Counted from the first letter of the stretch, positions 23,516-34,040 are shown. The stretch is DNA of 43,535 bases from Halarchaeum nitratireducens (GCF_014647155.1 NZ_BMOQ01000012.1:1-43535); one strand, 5' to 3'. Numbers and translations are program-made. The notes: a model not told the origin generated them from the sequence alone.

Positions 23516-24720
23516 ACGAATCCCCGATTTGGCGTCACCGTTCCTGACTTCAGGGCGAGTTGACTGTCGCCCGTCCGCCGCGACGACTGGAGGCCGCGAC
23601 GGACGTACCGCCACCCAACGTTCTTCGCTCCAACATAATCCGCATTCGCTGTCGCACCACACTTCTCACACTCGAACTCCGCCTGCCTGACGCGATTCCC
23701 TTCGCTCGTGTGTCCACACTCCGGGCACCGCCGACTCGTGTTCTCCGGATCAACGTACTCTACACAGACTCCTTCCGCGTCAGCCTTGTACTCCACGAGG
23801 TCAACGAGCTGGCGGTGCGCCCACTGGTGGAATTCTTTCACCAGTGGCGCACGCTCTCTGATGTGTTTCAGGTTCTCGAACGCGATGTACTCGCAGTCGT
23901 GCGTCAACGCTTCTTCGATAATGTCGTTGGCCACGCGATGCAGCACATCCCGAAGGTACCGGGACTCCCTGCCGCTCATCTGCTGAATCGTCCGATGTGC
24001 GGACTGTGTACCGGTCTGTTGGAGATTGCCACGTATCCGCTCGAACTCCCGATGGCGGTGGCGAAGCTCCCGACCGGACGCGAAGTACGCCGTACTGGTG
24101 GTGGCGATGTTGACGATACCGAGGTCAACGCCGAGAACTGTCCTGTCCTCGTCGTCGCCCTGTTGTTCGACCCGCTTCTCGGGCTTCGGTTTGCGAAAGC
24201 CGAGATGCAGGTAGTAGTCGCCATCACGCCGAGAAAGCGTGGATTCGGTGACCTCCCAGTCCTCATCGTTGAGGTACTGGTGTTGGTAGCCATCTTCGTC
24301 GTCCGGCAACGCGAGGTCACACCGAATACGGTCCTCAACCGTGGAAAGTGAGACTGTTCCGTCGTCGAATATCGTCATCGTCCGGGTGTCGTATTTCACT
24401 GTCTCGGCGGTGAACTCCGGACGTGATGTCTTGTACCCCTCGTCCAGTTCTTTGATTTCTTCGACGCCGGAGAGTGCGGCTGCGGCTTGGTGGGTGGCGA
24501 GGATTGCGTGCTGACTCCCGAGACGCGTCTTCTCCAGCACTCCGTCGTAGGCGAGGTCTTGGAGGTACGTTTTCCGCGTCTCACCGTGTTCCCATCCGAT
24601 CTGGCTGCTGATGTTGCAGGCATCTTGCCACTCGTTGATAGTGGCATCAAGCAGTTGCTTCTGCTCGTGGGTGAGGCTAGGGCGGGTGATTGCGGTGCGT
24701 CTCAGGTAGTCGTCCGCCAC
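23503..24720 (-). CDS. tnpB: TnpB RNA-guided nuclease (IS200/IS605, IS1341-type), 1
   Basis: 405 residues from GTG 24720 (VADDYLRRTAITRPS); a TTG three codons upstream is the alternative. The RuvC-like triad is intact: Asp in VLGVDLGIVNIA, Glu in YIAFENLKHIRE, Asp in TANADYVGAKNVGW. The zinc ribbon CPECGH...CEKCGA is complete. The C-terminal SRRTGDSQLALKSGTVTPNR is common in haloarchaeal TnpB. No tnpA is adjacent, so it cannot transpose alone. Likely an active nuclease guided by the omegaRNA at its 3' end. Confidence 0.9.
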   Translation of the reverse strand: MADDYLRRTAITRPSLTHEQKQLLDATINEWQDACNISSQIGWEHGETRKTYLQDLAYDGVLEKTRLGSQHAILATHQAAAALSGVEEIKELDEGYKTSRPEFTAETVKYDTRTMTIFDDGTVSLSTVEDRIRCDLALPDDEDGYQHQYLNDEDWEVTESTLSRRDGDYYLHLGFRKPKPEKRVEQQGDDEDRTVLGVDLGIVNIATTSTAYFASGRELRHRHREFERIRGNLQQTGTQSAHRTIQQMSGRESRYLRDVLHRVANDIIEEALTHDCEYIAFENLKHIRERAPLVKEFHQWAHRQLVDLVEYKADAEGVCVEYVDPENTSRRCPECGHTSEGNRVRQAEFECEKCGATANADYVGAKNVGWRYVRRGLQSSRRTGDSQLALKSGTVTPNRGFVPSD

Positions 24721-24871
24721 GTCTTTCAATTGAAATCGTATTGGTTCGTTACTTTCTCCGGTGAAACAACCATTAGGTAGGACTGCGTACTTACCGCGAG
24801 CGACGGGAGGCTCGCAGGCTTTTCTTCAAGCTTTTCCCAGCGAGCCACAGGCAAGTACAGGGAAAGGTCGC

Positions 24872-26104
24872 CTACTGCGTAATGTCGTCGAGTCGATTCT
24901 CGTTCTCTGCAATTAACGCCTCTGGCGACGGGATCTTGTCTGCATCTTTATTTAATGCGTCTAAGACCTCATCCGCTTGGAACTCCCGGTACCGCTCCTT
25001 CTGCGTGCGTTCCCGAAGAACCCCTTCGTCTTCCAGTATAGATACCGCTTTATTCGCTGCCGGATACGACATATCGATCATCTCCGCGGCACGGTTAACT
25101 GTAAATACGGGCTCAGTGAAGATTTCGCCGAGAAGAGCCGTAACCGACGGGCGAGCGTCGGCGTACTTCTCTTGGTATTGCTTATGAAGGTGGAGGAGGA
25201 GCTTCGCCCGACTAAACGCCTCGTCCGCCTGCTCTTTGATACCGGTGAGGAAGAATAGTAGCCAGTCGTTCCAGTCCCCTTCTTCGCTAACCGCTAAAAG
25301 CCGGTCCGTGTATTCGCCTCGGTTCCGTCGGATGTAGGAACTGAGATAGAATAGCGGGTGGAGCAAGATGTCCGACGCCATCAACAACAGCACGATAAGT
25401 AGACGACCGACGCGGCCGTTTCCGTCGATAAATGGGTGGATCGTTTCGATCTGGTAATGCAGTATTCCGATATCAATCAGATCGGGGTACGCCCCCTCAG
25501 ACTGCATGTATTCCTCGAAGTTCTCCATTCTTGACGCCGCTATTTCGGCTTTTGGCGGAGCGAAACGGACGTGCGTTCCAATACCTTTCGATTCATCAAT
25601 CCACGCGTAATCCGGCCGAAATTCGCCCGGTAGTGGGTCTCTGTCGTCTGTTCGCCCCTTTTCCATCAGCTTCCGGTGCAGGTCTTTCAGCAACTCATTC
25701 GAGAGGTTCTCTCGCGATCGTCCTGTCTCCGACAGCTGTCTCGCTGCCTCCTTCAGAGCAGACGCATAATTCCGTGCCTCGCGAACGTCCTTCGAATCCC
25801 CACCTTCCCTATACATATCTGAGACCGTGACGCGAGTTCCCTCAACCTGCGAAGACTGTTCAGCCTCCTTGTATACGAAGAGGCCGAAGACAGTCTCGGG
25901 ATTCGGGATCTCACTCCAAAACCCATCAAGCCGTCCGAGTGAGTGCATTGCACGGCCGTACGCCTGAATCACATCGTCCGACAGTTCGATATCCGGCGGT
26001 AATTCGTTCGGCTTGTAAAACTTCGAGAACGGAACGCCGGAGCTCGAATCAACTGGCCGGTACACACCCGGGGCAGGTGTATCTATGAGGTAGCCGTCTT
26101 TCAT
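24872..26104 (-). CDS. Fic-family AMP-transferase with N-terminal inhibitory motif
   Basis: 410 residues. N-terminal Fic_N region with SSQVEGTRV, matching the (S/T)xxxE(G/N) inhibitory helix of class II Fic proteins. Central core with TIHPFIDGNGRVGR, the full HxFx(D/E)GNGRxxR active loop. C-terminal winged helix (PVFTVNRAAEMIDMSYPAAN, VSILEDEGVLRERT). It would AMPylate (or deAMPylate) an unknown protein target. It differs from the plasmid's Doc, which has HVFEDGNKR and needs a separate antitoxin. Confidence 0.88.
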   Translation of the reverse strand: MKDGYLIDTPAPGVYRPVDSSSGVPFSKFYKPNELPPDIELSDDVIQAYGRAMHSLGRLDGFWSEIPNPETVFGLFVYKEAEQSSQVEGTRVTVSDMYREGGDSKDVREARNYASALKEAARQLSETGRSRENLSNELLKDLHRKLMEKGRTDDRDPLPGEFRPDYAWIDESKGIGTHVRFAPPKAEIAASRMENFEEYMQSEGAYPDLIDIGILHYQIETIHPFIDGNGRVGRLLIVLLLMASDILLHPLFYLSSYIRRNRGEYTDRLLAVSEEGDWNDWLLFFLTGIKEQADEAFSRAKLLLHLHKQYQEKYADARPSVTALLGEIFTEPVFTVNRAAEMIDMSYPAANKAVSILEDEGVLRERTQKERYREFQADEVLDALNKDADKIPSPEALIAENENRLDDITQ

Positions 26105-26771
26105 TAGCTATCTGTTCCACCGCTCTAAGTAAAAGGTTATCCGAAATCGTTTCCCTATCTCGCCGGCGTCGTGCCTGAGTAACCGATGTTCGGGAATCGT
26201 TTTTCTGGACGGCTCGGATTGTATTGAGTAAACGCCGGTAACTCTTCTTTTTCTATCGCGCGCTATACGACATCTGAATAAACGTCTCGCGGAAACGGTT
26301 CTCTTAGCTGACCGGACCGCGTCTGACCACACAAGTTCAAGGAGTCGCTTTTCTCTCCCTCGCGATCTCGGTTCGGTGACGGCTATGCGCTTTGTATTCA
26401 GCACACCTCCGCAAATAGTCTTCAGAAGCGAGATATCTGTGGCGTTCGATTCGCTGGCTATACTTAGCGGTTCGATCAGCATTCCTATTAACGGCTAACG
26501 GCTTCAACAGATCCAGCTATTCGGATTAACGTAGGGGAGTCGGCCAGCTATTGAGCGGGGGCATGTCCGGGGTGTCAGCTCCCCCACCGTGTTGACGAGA
26601 CGCGAAGCGTCTCGTTCACTAACCGGAACGCTTCGCGTTCTAGTGACACCTGATGTCGGGAGTTTCCACCTCGCGATCAGTATGAACGTCGTCCTTCACT
26701 GGGATCAACTGAACCAAGGTCCAAATCTTGGCAGGTTTCTGTGTCCCCAATAGCATGGAGGCAGCAAACCA
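26105..26771. other. Gene-poor stretch with tandem perfect hairpins
   Basis: No supported gene. At 26596-26614 CGAGACGC-GAA-GCGTCTCG and at 26626-26640 GAACGC-TTC-GCGTTC form two adjacent perfect hairpins, preceded by a G-run/C-run pair (GGGGG 26557, CCCCC 26581) and TTGAC. The layout recalls ends of IS605-type elements or structured RNA; nothing nearby confirms either. Confidence 0.4.
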
Positions 26772-27011
26772 ATGGCAACAGATCCCTCGTTCAGACTCGA
26801 ACTCGACACCGCAACTGCCCTTCGCGACTGGCTCCTCAAGGCAAGCCATCGCGATACGATCGAACCAGCAGTCACTAAATCGCTCGCAGAACTCGCCGCT
26901 GGCATCGACGGCCCGCTCCACGGCCAGACCGAGTACCTCGAAATCGGCGTGTCGACGTCGAGATTTTCCCCAGTGAACTCGTCTCCGACCGGCCATACCC
27001 GACGCGAGATG
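26772..27011 (+). pseudogene. 5' part of a gene interrupted by the TnpB element
   Basis: Starts MATDPSFRLELDTATALRDW and continues IEPAVTKSLAELAAGIDGPL then HGQTEYLEIGVSTSRFSP, clearly coding, then runs into the right end of the TnpB element at 27012. The frame beyond is composed of antisense tnpB. A matching 3' part may be the acidic frame at 28425-28680. Family unknown. Confidence 0.5.
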
Positions 27012-27038
27012 AGTCAACTACCCCGCCCTGACGCTCGC

Positions 27039-28304
<1,266 letters not shown>

Positions 28305-28424
28305 ATACGGACGGAGTTCTTATATACGTTCGGGAGTCGACCTACCACTGTCGTGCGGTTTCCGTAGCAGTTATCGGCTCCTCCCCTCCCTACTCGCTTG
28401 TGCTTCCGGCGTGGACGCCGGAAG

Positions 28425-28690
28425 CCCGGCGCTCGTTGAGGAAGGGGCATCCGCCTTGACCGCTTCAGGTGAAACCGCTGATCCATCCGACCACGACACG
28501 GACATAGCTGACAGTCCGGCTGAACGTGGCTCAGCTGATACGGATATGACTCCGTCACAGGTCTACGACGCCCTCCCAGATAACGCGTGGCAGCCCCCAG
28601 CGGAGGAAGATGCAACTCCCGCAGAGCGGTCAGCGACATCGACGAACGACCACGAACAGGTGCCGACTACGACAGCTAGCCGCAACCACC
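28425..28690 (+). other. Acidic + strand open frame, probable gene remnant
   Basis: The frame reads ALVEEGASALTASGETADPS, DMTPSQVYDALPDNAWQPPA and EEDATPAERSATSTNDHEQV, strongly haloarchaeal and disordered. It lies between the TnpB 2 element and an orphan right end and lacks its own start (an internal ATG precedes TPSQVYD). It may be the tail of the gene starting at 26772. Confidence 0.4.
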
Positions 28691-28693
28691 CCG

Positions 28694-29000
28694 TTGACAT
28701 CCTCCTCCGCGTTCACGCGGAGGAATCCCGAGCGGTGGGAGTTTCAGGTTCGCAACCATGACTCCGCCACTTTGTGGGAACCCGTCTAACCCTGTCGTCG
28801 CGGTCGGTGGCTGACTGGCGGTGCCAAACCGCCGTTACTCCTATCCTCGGCGTCGTAGACTCCCATCTGTTGTTTTTGCCAGCAGGGAGTCGCCGACACT
28901 TCAACGGACTCGGAGTTATCAGCGGGCTTGCTCGACCGACGGGCACGAGACGAACCTTTCGAGGATTCGCGTTCACCGCATCGGTGTTTCGGATACTGTC
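28694..29000 (-). mobile_element. Orphan right end and 3' tail of a lost TnpB element
   Basis: On the minus strand, GGGATTCCTCCGCGTGAACG and the 8-bp perfect stem (28704-28723) followed by AGGATGTCAAC is the canonical haloarchaeal IS1341 right end. The frame above it ends SHRPRRQG-stop near 28786 and may be the last part of a tnpB. No RuvC core remains. This could leave a transcribable guide scaffold without its own nuclease. Confidence 0.55.
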
Positions 29001-29161
29001 TCATTGAGTGGCGGGTAGACCGCCTCCAACGGTCGTTCGGAATCCGCTCCGTTCCGACCTGACCTTACCGACATATAGCGGTTCTTGAAATTTGAATATT
29101 AGGATTGGAAACTCGGCTATGCTATTGACGGTGGAACGTGACACTGAGTGACGGCGCGTAT

Positions 29162-29181
29162 CCACGGCCTGAACGCCGTGG
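29162..29181. repeat. Perfect hairpin, TnpB-right-end-like
   Basis: CCACGGC-CTGAAC-GCCGTGG, flanked by GCGTAT and TATTGCGC, resembles the stem of IS1341 right ends but lacks a clear GTTGAC terminus. It lies in the 29001-29232 gap, which otherwise shows no gene. Confidence 0.35.
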
Positions 29182-29232
29182 TATTGCGCCTGTACAGCGT
29201 ATAACGACGAGGACGCCGCCGCGTTCCAGTTC

Positions 29233-29376
29233 ATGGCCTCGTACGAATGCGGCGTGTGCGGGGCGGTCCAGGAGATGGAGACCTCACTGCAGGTCTGTGC
29301 ATTCATCGACGACTGCGCGGCCTGTGGCGCCGTCGACGTCCGGTTCAGTGCAGTCGGACTCCCGGAGCCAATGTAG
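29233..29376 (+). CDS. 47-residue zinc-finger protein
   Basis: ATG 29233 to TAG 29374. MASYECGVCGAVQEMETSLQ then VCAFIDDCAACGAVDVRF: two CxxC knuckles (CGVC, CAAC) forming a probable rubredoxin-like zinc ribbon. The coding-like frame continues a little upstream without a start, so it could be a fragment. It converges with the coupling protein gene, 22 bp away. It may bind nucleic acid or protein. Confidence 0.5.
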   Translation: MASYECGVCGAVQEMETSLQVCAFIDDCAACGAVDVRFSAVGLPEPM

Positions 29377-29398
29377 GGACGCGCTCGTCTTGCTGCCG

Positions 29399-31138
29399 TC
29401 ACTCTTTGGCGTGTTCAAGCGCTCGCTCGAGCTGCGCCTGGATCGTCGAAAAGCGAGCGATCAGACCGCGCATCCAACCGTCGGGGACGATGACGATCGC
29501 CTCGCCATCGTCGAGACGTTCGAGGTCGCTTTCGGCGATCGGATGCGCTTCATCTTGGAGTTCTTGGCGTCCGACGGAGCGGCCGTCACGATCATGCACA
29601 GGAACGGAGCGGCGTTGTTCCTCACGGCCAATCTGCGACCGGGCGTACTCAACGCTCGCAGTATCGCCAACCCGCATGATTACGGACTGGACGAGACCGC
29701 TCAGTAGCGCGTTCGCGCGATCTTGCCCGTAGGCGTCGTGGAGCTGGGCGACCGACTGGACGCCAAGCAGGAGCTGGGTGTTCCGACTCCGTCCCGCGTT
29801 GATCAGGTCACCGATCTTCCGGAGACTAGGAAGGCGTGCGAACTCGTCCAGGACGAAATACGTATCTTGGTCGTCAGCAAGCGCAAAGCGTGCTGCCCAG
29901 TCGATGAAGAATCGGAATGCGGGTTGCACTGCATCCCCTTCTGTAATCGGGAAGTCCAACAGTAACGTCCGGCCCTGTGGATCCTGCATGTACTCGCGAA
30001 TCGAGAACTCACCTGCCTCGGCGAAATCGCCGCGGAAGAGGTCAGCGATGATCTGCTGGAAGTTGGCGTAGACACCGGCCGCTTGCCGTTCCGAATCCGG
30101 ATCAATTGCCGAGGCCGCCGCAGTGAGGTCCGAATGGTCGGTGAGCTGCTCGTGCATCTCTCGTTTATCAGTCGACTGGACGAATGCCACGAGATCAGCG
30201 TTCGTCGGCGTCGTATCATTCGCTTGGGCTTCCCGGTGGAGATACGTCACGACCGCAACGAACAACTGGCGTGCAGCAGGGCTGAAGAACTCCGAGCCCT
30301 CCGTTTTAGGGAACAGTGCGCGGCCGATTTCGTCGATGTCGGCCTCGCGTTCGATTTCAGCGAAGATATTCCAGTGGTCGGTTGCGCCCGTCGACGAGAG
30401 GTAGATTAGGTCCTCGTGGTTGTGGTCGCGTTCGAGGATGTCCTGATATTCGCCTTTGTAGTCGAAGACGACAAACGGATCGTCGGCTCCGGCCTGCATC
30501 TGATGGGAGAGATGTTTGATCGTCTCCGTCTTCCCCGCACCAGTCTCCCCGAGCACGAGGATCGAACGGTCCTTCTGCAGTGGGAAAAACCGCGAGAGAT
30601 TCAGGTGGTCGCTTGCCGCAGAGAGGCCCCGAAATGGTAGGACGTAGTTCCCGTCGGTGATGATTCGTCGGAGTTCGCGTTCCGTGTCCCAGGTACGCAG
30701 TCGCTGGCCAGTATATACTGTAGCGCCGAGTATGACGATGAAGCCGCCGACGCGGAGTAGCGTGAACTGCTCGACGAGCGGGAGGGCTAGCCCGGTCAGA
30801 TACCCCGCCTGATGGAGGATGAGTTCGGCCAGCTGTACGAGCAGGAGGACATGGAACGCCCAGAACAGTTTGAGGTGTGCGGGAAAGAGCAGGACAGTGC
30901 CGACCGCCCCAACCAGATAGAACAGCGGGACGAGCCAGAGTGCGCGGCTACGATGCAGTCCCTCAAACTTGACGTCGTAGAAATTCACGCGCTCGAGAAT
31001 GGCGTACACCCAGGGAACCAGCAGTGTGGCCGCCATCACCGCCGCGATCTTGAAGAAGATCTCTTCCTCGTCCTCTTGCCGATAGTCCTCTGTTTGAGAC
31101 TCGGAATCAGTGCGTGCGCTCACGAATTCACTCTCCAA
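29399..31138 (-). CDS. VirD4/TraG-like type IV coupling protein
   Basis: 579 residues. The N-terminal 150 residues hold about four membrane helices (AAVMAATLLVPWVYAILERV; LFYLVGAVGTVLLF; GGFIVILGATVYTG). The RecA-like motor has Walker A LGETGAGKT (residues 197-204), FDYKGEYQDIL, Walker B YFVLDEFARLPSL and LLLGVQSVAQLHDAYG, typical of TraG/TraD/VirD4 with TraM-recognition domain. It would connect a relaxase-DNA complex to a membrane channel. The relaxase lies about 9 kb away; no VirB4 was found. Confidence 0.88.
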   Translation of the reverse strand: MESEFVSARTDSESQTEDYRQEDEEEIFFKIAAVMAATLLVPWVYAILERVNFYDVKFEGLHRSRALWLVPLFYLVGAVGTVLLFPAHLKLFWAFHVLLLVQLAELILHQAGYLTGLALPLVEQFTLLRVGGFIVILGATVYTGQRLRTWDTERELRRIITDGNYVLPFRGLSAASDHLNLSRFFPLQKDRSILVLGETGAGKTETIKHLSHQMQAGADDPFVVFDYKGEYQDILERDHNHEDLIYLSSTGATDHWNIFAEIEREADIDEIGRALFPKTEGSEFFSPAARQLFVAVVTYLHREAQANDTTPTNADLVAFVQSTDKREMHEQLTDHSDLTAAASAIDPDSERQAAGVYANFQQIIADLFRGDFAEAGEFSIREYMQDPQGRTLLLDFPITEGDAVQPAFRFFIDWAARFALADDQDTYFVLDEFARLPSLRKIGDLINAGRSRNTQLLLGVQSVAQLHDAYGQDRANALLSGLVQSVIMRVGDTASVEYARSQIGREEQRRSVPVHDRDGRSVGRQELQDEAHPIAESDLERLDDGEAIVIVPDGWMRGLIARFSTIQAQLERALEHAKE

Positions 31139-31324
31139 TTGTGCCGTTGACTACTGAATGTGGAAGTGTCTTCTTCATCTATCTGGGATACGAATAATAT
31201 TGAACTGCTCACATCCTGGTTCGATGTGCAGTACACGGGTGCTGGCGTCGAGCCGAACGCCGACGCGCCTAGGAGGTCCGGCGGTATCTACGACCTAATC
31301 AAGGAGTTCTACCGTCATTCACCG

Positions 31325-31453
31325 CTAGCCGCCGTGCGCTTGATAGTACGTGTCGGCGAAGTGTCGCCAATTCTCGCACAGACGTTCCTCAGCATCCGCA
31401 GCATCAAAATCCGACGGGAGAGAGGTATCTTTCCCGCCTTCTTCGCTATAGTT
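31325..31453 (-). pseudogene. 3' fragment of an acidic gene
   Basis: The minus frame reads YSEEGGKDTSLPSDFDAADA then EERLCENWRHFADTYYQAHG and stops at 31325-31327. A stop lies just upstream and there is no start. Codons are strongly haloarchaeal. A + strand frame extends through this stretch but has poor composition, so the + gene is started at 31499. Confidence 0.4.
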
Positions 31454-31498
31454 CTACCACCGGGAATTATTTCATCGAGAGAACTGTACAGCATCCAG

Positions 31499-31909
31499 AT
31501 GACATCCCACATCACGTCTACCTGGTCACTCAGAACGAAACCAAGCTGGTGGGAGATCGCGCTAGCGGTATTGATCGGAGCGGAAGCACTCGTCAACTTC
31601 GCAGGTGACAACGAAATCGCGTGGTTTTGGTTCATGATCGGCTCTGCAATGTTTGGGCTGGCGGCTGGCCCCGGCGCAGCCTCAGATGTTGGGCAACAAA
31701 TCGGAACATGGTTCAAGAGCATCGGGGTAGCAGGCCGTCTACTCGCGATTATAGGATTCGCAGTAATGATGTGGGCAACGACAGCGACATTACCGTTCGT
31801 CCGCACGCCGCTCTATAGCCTCTCAACCGGCGGACTCCTCACTATCGCTGTCTTGGTTTTTCTCAAACTCGTCGTGTCATCCCTGACCACCGAAGCTCAG
31901 AGTGAGTAA
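31499..31909 (+). CDS. Four-TM membrane protein
   Basis: 136 residues starting MTSHITSTWSLRTKPSWWEI. Four hydrophobic helices (ALAVLIGAEALVNFA; FWFMIGSAMFGLAAGPGAA; LAIIGFAVMMWATTATLPF; LLTIAVLVFLKLVV). TATA-like CGCTATAG lies about 50 bp upstream. Family unknown. Palindromic site D starts 36 bp after its stop. Confidence 0.6.
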   Translation: MTSHITSTWSLRTKPSWWEIALAVLIGAEALVNFAGDNEIAWFWFMIGSAMFGLAAGPGAASDVGQQIGTWFKSIGVAGRLLAIIGFAVMMWATTATLPFVRTPLYSLSTGGLLTIAVLVFLKLVVSSLTTEAQSE

Positions 31910-31944
31910 TCCGGTACTGTACTCACAAGTAGAAGGAGATGGTA

Positions 31945-31986
31945 TTAACCAACACTGACGCGTCATACTGCGTGTCTGTTGGTTAA
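31945..31986. repeat. Dispersed palindromic site D
   Basis: TTAACCAACAC (31945-31955) and TGTTGGTTAA (31977-31986), with an inner palindrome TGACGCGTCA. Directly follows the four-TM gene. Confidence 0.8.
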
Positions 31987-31997
31987 TCACTGGCTGT

Positions 31998-32306
31998 GTG
32001 GACGTCGTCGAAACGCCGGTCGAGAGCGTGCCTGTTACTGTTGGCCGCTCAGCGAGCCCCACGATGGTGCCGCGCCAGCCAGCTGAAGCAGCGCGAGGGA
32101 CTCAGGAACCGCGGTGTGTGCGTGTCGCCAAACGCGACGTCCGCTGTCGCCCTACTCGCTCGCGCGGCCGCGGACATTGCGCCTTCCACTGTATCCCGCT
32201 CGCACCAAGGCACCGGGTGTGACGACTGAGGAGTAGGTGCCGTCACTGCGAATACCCGGCACTCGTTTGTTGTGAGTCCCGCTTGAGTAACTGGCCCGAG
32301 AATGCA
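31998..32306 (+). pseudogene. Possible Cys/His-rich small gene with internal stop
   Basis: GTG 31998 opens VDVVETPVESVPVTVGRSAS ... HCAFHCIPLAPRHRV and stops at 32220. The same frame then reads SRCRHCEYPALVCCESRLSN to a stop at 32307. The CxxC and HxxxHC clusters suggest a zinc protein broken by one nonsense codon, but the opposite strand also has an open frame here. Weak call. The rest of the gap to 32529 shows nothing. Confidence 0.25.
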
Positions 32307-32529
32307 AATCCGTGAGTCGTCGACGACAGATAGCGATGCATCGACCCGTCGGTGACTGAAGCGAGAGGTAGCTGGCCTTGTTACACGAGATGATGGACTG
32401 GGTAGACGCTTCCGAGAAGAGTGAGGAGGGGTTGGGCTGAGCTATGCGCGACGTAAATTCGGTGGTTCTCACCGCGTGGCAGGTCTAGAGCTCCACTCTT
32501 TCCGTCACCGGCGGGAATACCGCCCGCGG

Positions 32530-33255
32530 TCACTCGTCCGTGAGCGCGACCGCGCGCACGTCGCTCCCCGCGACACTCGACACCGACCCGTCGCGGAGCG
32601 CGAGCGTCACACCGTAGCTCCACGATGTCGTCGCACCGTCCGCACTCGTCCCCGGGTGCACCGACACACCGGTCGTCGCGCGGTAGTCGCCATCCGGGAA
32701 GCACGACCCGTCACCGTACGTGTAGACGTCGTACGCGACGCGCAGCGACTCACCGGCATCGAGCGTCCGCGCGTATGCGATGGAGTCCGTCGAGTAACTC
32801 CCGGTGACGCGCCAACACTCGTCGGCGCGGCTCTCGGGCGGGAGGTCGCTCGCCGTGCCGTTCCCGATGGCGACTCTTTGGACGTGCTGGCGCGCGTCGT
32901 CACTCACCGGATAACAGAACAGCGACGCGTCGCCCTCGGTGGCGTCGAGCGTCGTCACCGAGAACGGCGGCGCGAACCCGAATGTGGCCGTGAACGGATC
33001 GCGTCCGTCGTTCGTCAGCGTCGCCGTGAATCGGGACGGGTGGTCGGCTGTGACGTTGCGCACGAGATCTGCCTCGAACGACGCTATGTCTGGTGAAAGC
33101 GAGGCTTCATCATTCGAGGACGTCTCACCCGTCATGTTTGTCCCGTTCGAGGTGCTTGGCGTTGAATTCCCGGTTTCTCTCAGTCCGTTGCAGCCGGCGA
33201 AGCTGCCGAGGGTAATTGCGCTTACGCTCGTAAGGACCGCACGTCGGGAGGGCAT
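32530..33255 (-). CDS. Tat lipoprotein with Ig-like fold, unknown function
   Basis: 241 residues from ATG 33255. Twin-arginine signal MPSRRAVLTSVSAITLGSFA and lipobox FAGC, a Ser/Thr/Asn linker, then a beta-rich domain (RFTATLTNDGRDPFTATFGF; AGESLRVAYDVYTYGDGSCF). Three cysteines may pair. A TATA-like TATTATAGTATAT lies just upstream, 40 bp from the IS6-type element. Probable cell-surface protein. Confidence 0.75.
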   Translation of the reverse strand: MPSRRAVLTSVSAITLGSFAGCNGLRETGNSTPSTSNGTNMTGETSSNDEASLSPDIASFEADLVRNVTADHPSRFTATLTNDGRDPFTATFGFAPPFSVTTLDATEGDASLFCYPVSDDARQHVQRVAIGNGTASDLPPESRADECWRVTGSYSTDSIAYARTLDAGESLRVAYDVYTYGDGSCFPDGDYRATTGVSVHPGTSADGATTSWSYGVTLALRDGSVSSVAGSDVRAVALTDE

Positions 33256-33295
33256 ATAGTGTGCATCTGCATCTATTATAGTATATGCCTTCTGG

Positions 33296-34040
33296 GGCAC
33301 TGTCTAGTTAAGCCAGTTTGAGAAGCGAGCAGTTCGTTGGTTTTGGTGTCTATGCTCAACCAAGAACTGCTCAGAGAGACGTTGGAGACGGCGAATCTTG
33401 AATGTTGGGAGCGTGAGCGGACGGCGACGCCCGTCAGGGCGTTCGCCGTCCGCCTCCACGCGACCGGTTGTTCGCTCAGGGAGACAAAGGAGATTCTTCG
33501 GCTATTCGGTGTAGAACGCTCGCATCAAGCGATCTTTCAGTGGGTACATCGAGTATCTGATAGCGTTGGCGACCCGCCGACGGCGAAGCCGTCAAGGGTC
33601 GCAGTTGACGAAACCGCTATCAAAATCAACGGAGAGTGGTCTTGGTTGTACGCTGCAATTGACCTCGACACGAAGTTAATTCTCGACGTCGAGTTGTTTG
33701 GACGGCATGGCACCGATCCGGCGGCTGCGTTCTTGCATGGACTCCGCGAGAAACACGATCTCTCCAACACGGTGTTTCTCGTCGATCAATTCGGCTATCG
33801 GACTGCCTTTCATCGATTAGGGTTGAACGGTCGGGTGGACTATACCGACCGGAACCTCATCGAAAAGTGGTTCCACACCCTCAAAATGCGCATCGACCGT
33901 TTCCATAACTCGTGGGTCGGCAGTCGGTCGAGTGCACGCGAATGGCTTGAACAATTTGCGCATTACTACAACCATCAGAGACCGCATCAATCGCTCGATG
34001 GAAGAACGCCGGTCGAGGAGGTGCTAAACTAGACAGTGCC
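33296..34040 (+). mobile_element. IS6-family insertion sequence, intact
   Basis: 745 bp with inverted ends GGCACTGTCTAGTTAAGCC... and ...CTAAACTAGACAGTGCC. It contains one intact transposase. No 8-bp target duplication is seen (flanks CCTTCTGG versus CTCACCAA), so it has probably taken part in a cointegrate or deletion event. Two solo ends of the same type lie at 1655 and 19136. Confidence 0.85.
33352..34032 (+). CDS. IS6-family DDE transposase
   Basis: 226 residues, the normal IS6 length, starting MLNQELLRETLETANLECWE. Order: helix-turn-helix (GCSLRETKEILRLFGVERSH), first Asp in RVAVDETAIKINGEWSWLYA, second Asp in VFLVDQFGYRTAFHRL, Glu in RNLIEKWFHTLKMRIDRFHN. Full frame, no shift. Replicative transposition forming cointegrates is expected. 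Confidence 0.9.
   Translation: MLNQELLRETLETANLECWERERTATPVRAFAVRLHATGCSLRETKEILRLFGVERSHQAIFQWVHRVSDSVGDPPTAKPSRVAVDETAIKINGEWSWLYAAIDLDTKLILDVELFGRHGTDPAAAFLHGLREKHDLSNTVFLVDQFGYRTAFHRLGLNGRVDYTDRNLIEKWFHTLKMRIDRFHNSWVGSRSSAREWLEQFAHYYNHQRPHQSLDGRTPVEEVLN

Noticed and set aside
31160-31498. N-terminal extension of the four-TM protein
   Set aside because: Composition is poor and the opposite strand has a strongly coding fragment at 31325-31453; the start at 31499 is preferred.
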